Shown here: positions 61,906-64,000 of the stretch, in pieces
Numbering within the stretch: the first letter of the stretch is position 1
Layout of the letters: each line of letters begins with the position of its first letter
Assembly (NCBI GenBank): GCA_911728435.2
Contig: OU452210.1
Span: 2,232,001 to 2,296,000 of the forward strand
Origin: Apoderus coryli
Lineage: Eukaryota > Arthropoda > Insecta > Coleoptera > Attelabidae
DNA length: 64,000 nucleotides
Direction: 5' to 3'
Notes under the pieces: model-generated
What the model saw: the letters and a program-made list of their open reading frames with translations, nothing else
Database searches by the model: none
Told to the model about the DNA's origin: nothing
Program-made: the position numbers and the translations under genes

Positions 61906-62038
61906 CTAATAAAATAAAATACAATATTAACTAAATTATATATATCATATAAATATTAAATAAAAAAAACATTTTAATCTATTAAATAAAGATACATACA
62001 GAGTGAATAAGATAAAGGATAGATAGTATTGGCATATA

Positions 62039-62234
62039 ACAGGTCAGTCAATAAGTCCGTAGGATAAGTAAGAAAAAAACAAAATTTTGGCAAAACTCGA
62101 TTTTATTATTCAACATAGTTATACAACGATTATAGCGATTTTCCAAGTTTTCGATAACACTTTTATAATACGATTATAATCATATGGAAACAATTCTAGT
62201 AACGCCATTTATACGGACTTATTGAATGAACTAA
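62039..62234. mobile_element. Short mariner-like MITE or deletion derivative
   Basis: Ends (G)GTCAGTCAATAAGTCCGTA near 62041-62060 and, inverted, GTTCATTCAATAAGTCCGTA near 62212-62231 match well. TA pairs lie close outside both ends. On the minus strand the interior keeps about 25 codons resembling a mariner C-terminus (LENRYNRCITM). Probably an internally deleted mariner of about 195 bp. Confidence 0.6.
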
Positions 62235-64000
62235 TAATTTTGTGTTAATGTAAGCAGTAAGTTACAACCATCTATCTTTCAGCAGAAACATAGTAAGGGT
62301 TAAAAATACACAGGTGCCACGCTAAAGTTCGCGTAGACAGAGAGGGAGTGGTCCGGGGTCAGGGTGTACATGATATTGTATGGCCAACTAGTTACGCCAC
62401 TGTTGTAGTCAGTTATTACATACAACGAGCAAAAGGTAAAAATTATAGTCAAGTGCTTGGAATGATTTGTTTGTACAAACAACCATATTCTGTGACAAGA
62501 ACTTTAACATTAATATCCTTTCGGATTTGTATTGAATTAGAAGAGCAGGATATGCACAAATCATATTAACCGGCTGAGCGATTAATCATAGATATGGAGG
62601 ATATAAACCTAAATAATTTAAATCCAGGGGCATACCGTTTAGAATGCTATATATATGTTGAATTTCCAGAACAGAATATCACATCAACTTAATTAAATGG
62701 AAAGTAGAATCAGTTATTATCGTATTTGAAGTAAGACAAATATATTTTTAATATTGAAACGAGATACCTATATCAGCATTTTTATTATAGTAACAAATTT
62801 TTAAAATTATTTTGATACATAAAATACAATATTTCATCAACTTCGAAAGATGAATGAATAGACTTGAAAAAACTGCCAATTTTTTTAACGCTAAAAGCAA
62901 AGCAAGGGTGTAATGTAAGCAAAGAAAAAATCTGGCATTGATGTATTGAAAATATATGTATAATTTTTTATAATACCAGCATAAGCAATATGATATTATG
63001 GTGTAAAGGATATCAGTGATGTATTTCATGCAGCAAAATCAGTAAATTTATTAAATTTTTTTGCGTTTTGATTATACAGTGGCTCGAGACAATTTGATTA
63101 TTTGCTTTATTGGTATCTACCAAAACTACATTTTTTCTATATTAAGATCAATGCAATTTAAAATAATATTTTTCTCTTTTATCGTATATGTTAAAAAAAA
63201 GACAACATTGAATATTGTGTTAAAGCTAGGCCAGCCATGACAAACTAAATAAGCCAAGTAGTTTAATTAAAATGAGTCATTAAAATGTCGCATGCCCATC
63301 GTATGCTCTACCTTCCAAGCCTTCAATTCAGTTTGAGAACTGCTACTAGCTGCTTACTTATTATTTTTTTGGCTAGTACCTATTTGGAGGCCTGTAAAGC
63401 TCTTTAAGTCTATCTGCTAAGTTTATAGGTACTGTAGGCACATTTGGCAGATAGGTGCTTTTATAGTCAATTTTATTTATTTATACTAAATAAAGTACTA
63501 AGAACAAATTAAATATCTATAATTAACAACACGTGGCAGATATAGAGCATAATCATAAGTATAGAGCTATAATAATGTCTATTGTAGAGGTATATTCTAT
63601 ACAAAAAGAAAAAAATAATAATAGCAATGAAAGTACGCTGTGTGTGTGTATGTGTGGATTATTTCTTTAAAATATATTTAAAGCCTCCACGGCTAAATTT
63701 AAATAAAAACAAATGCCTGCGAAAGTATATAAAAACGCTTGGAAGATATTAGCTGATCTATGTTACAATACATTGTATTTTTATTTTGCTTGGTAGAAAA
63801 AGAAAAAGGTTTTCTACCTTTTGTCTTAGAAATTTTCTGTATCTTTCGTTTCCGGTTCATATATCAACTGATTATTAGATTTCATTTACCAAAACGCTAA
63901 AATAGCCACTTAAAATGTAATAGTAGCTCTATTTCAGTTTATAAAGCTTAATATTAATATTACATAAGTATTATAGCTTACACTGATTTCAATGATAATT
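62235..64000. other. Non-coding right edge
   Basis: No upstream exon for the membrane-protein gene could be found. A GC-richer patch at 62310-62410 containing TAGTTACGCCACTG is a common phrase of dispersed DNA repeats. A GT run lies at about 63638-63654. Confidence 0.4.

Noticed and set aside
62300..62482. Candidate upstream exon of the membrane-protein gene
   Set aside because: The frame lacks a suitable phase-1 donor, and the sequence includes a phrase typical of dispersed DNA repeats.
1..64000. CRISPR arrays, tRNA genes, rRNA genes, bacterial operons
   Set aside because: None seen. The window is eukaryotic, with no spaced direct-repeat array and no cloverleaf that I could fold by eye.

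Overview
This is an AT-rich animal nuclear window, almost certainly from an insect. There are no dense bacterial-style genes. Coding sequence is split by GT-AG introns, intergenic space is long and AT-rich, and the mobile DNA is of arthropod type: Tc1/mariner elements, R1-type and Jockey/CR1-type non-LTR relics, a Penelope-like retroelement, a hAT terminus and a SINE. The order cannot be settled from the sequence alone; beetles and moths both fit.

Five genes are supported, all by exon joins I checked by frame and splice phase. (1) A small secreted-protein gene on the minus strand, exons 13153-13022 and 10568-10454, 3' end not found. (2) A 277-residue secreted, Thr/Ser-rich protein on the minus strand, five coding exons from 36826 to 31081, with an 18-base first coding exon. 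(3) An SLC41/MgtE-type magnesium transporter on the minus strand, five exons, 44160 to 40020. (4) A second SLC41 paralog on the plus strand, two exons, 50346 to 52261, head-to-head with (3) about 6.2 kb away. It lacks all four introns of its neighbour. (5) The 3' part of a single-pass membrane protein on the minus strand, exons 61905 to 59099, 5' end not found.

The rest is repeat-rich. Left to right: an inverted repeat at 1.3 kb; copy A of an unknown GC-rich repeat family (2.8-3.2 kb); an R1-like endonuclease relic (5.9-6.3 kb); a non-LTR RT 3' end (8.6-9.0 kb); mariner relics (16 and 18 kb); a Penelope-like RT plus GIY-YIG relic (20.4-21.4 kb) followed by a 1.2-kb inverted duplication (21.6-22.8 kb); a Jockey/CR1-like relic (23.8-24.5 kb); a SINE with 13-bp target duplications (27.5-27.7 kb); an 882-bp TA-flanked TIR element (28.8-29.7 kb); a hAT end (30.5 kb); repeat copy B (33.7-34.3 kb); foldbacks at 36.1 and 39.4 kb; repeat copy C (45.3 kb); a complete-ended dead Tc1 element (48.0-49.3 kb); nested palindromes (57.1-57.5 kb); a 696-bp TIR element (58 kb); an RT relic (60.3 kb); and a mariner-like MITE (62.0-62.2 kb).

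The two most unusual themes are the divergent SLC41 pair with opposite intron histories, and a set of dispersed motifs built as CTGATGA - one base - short stem - GAAA. These resemble a hammerhead-ribozyme core and sit partly in inverted-repeat pairs, in a genome that also carries Penelope-like elements, which are known to carry hammerhead motifs.
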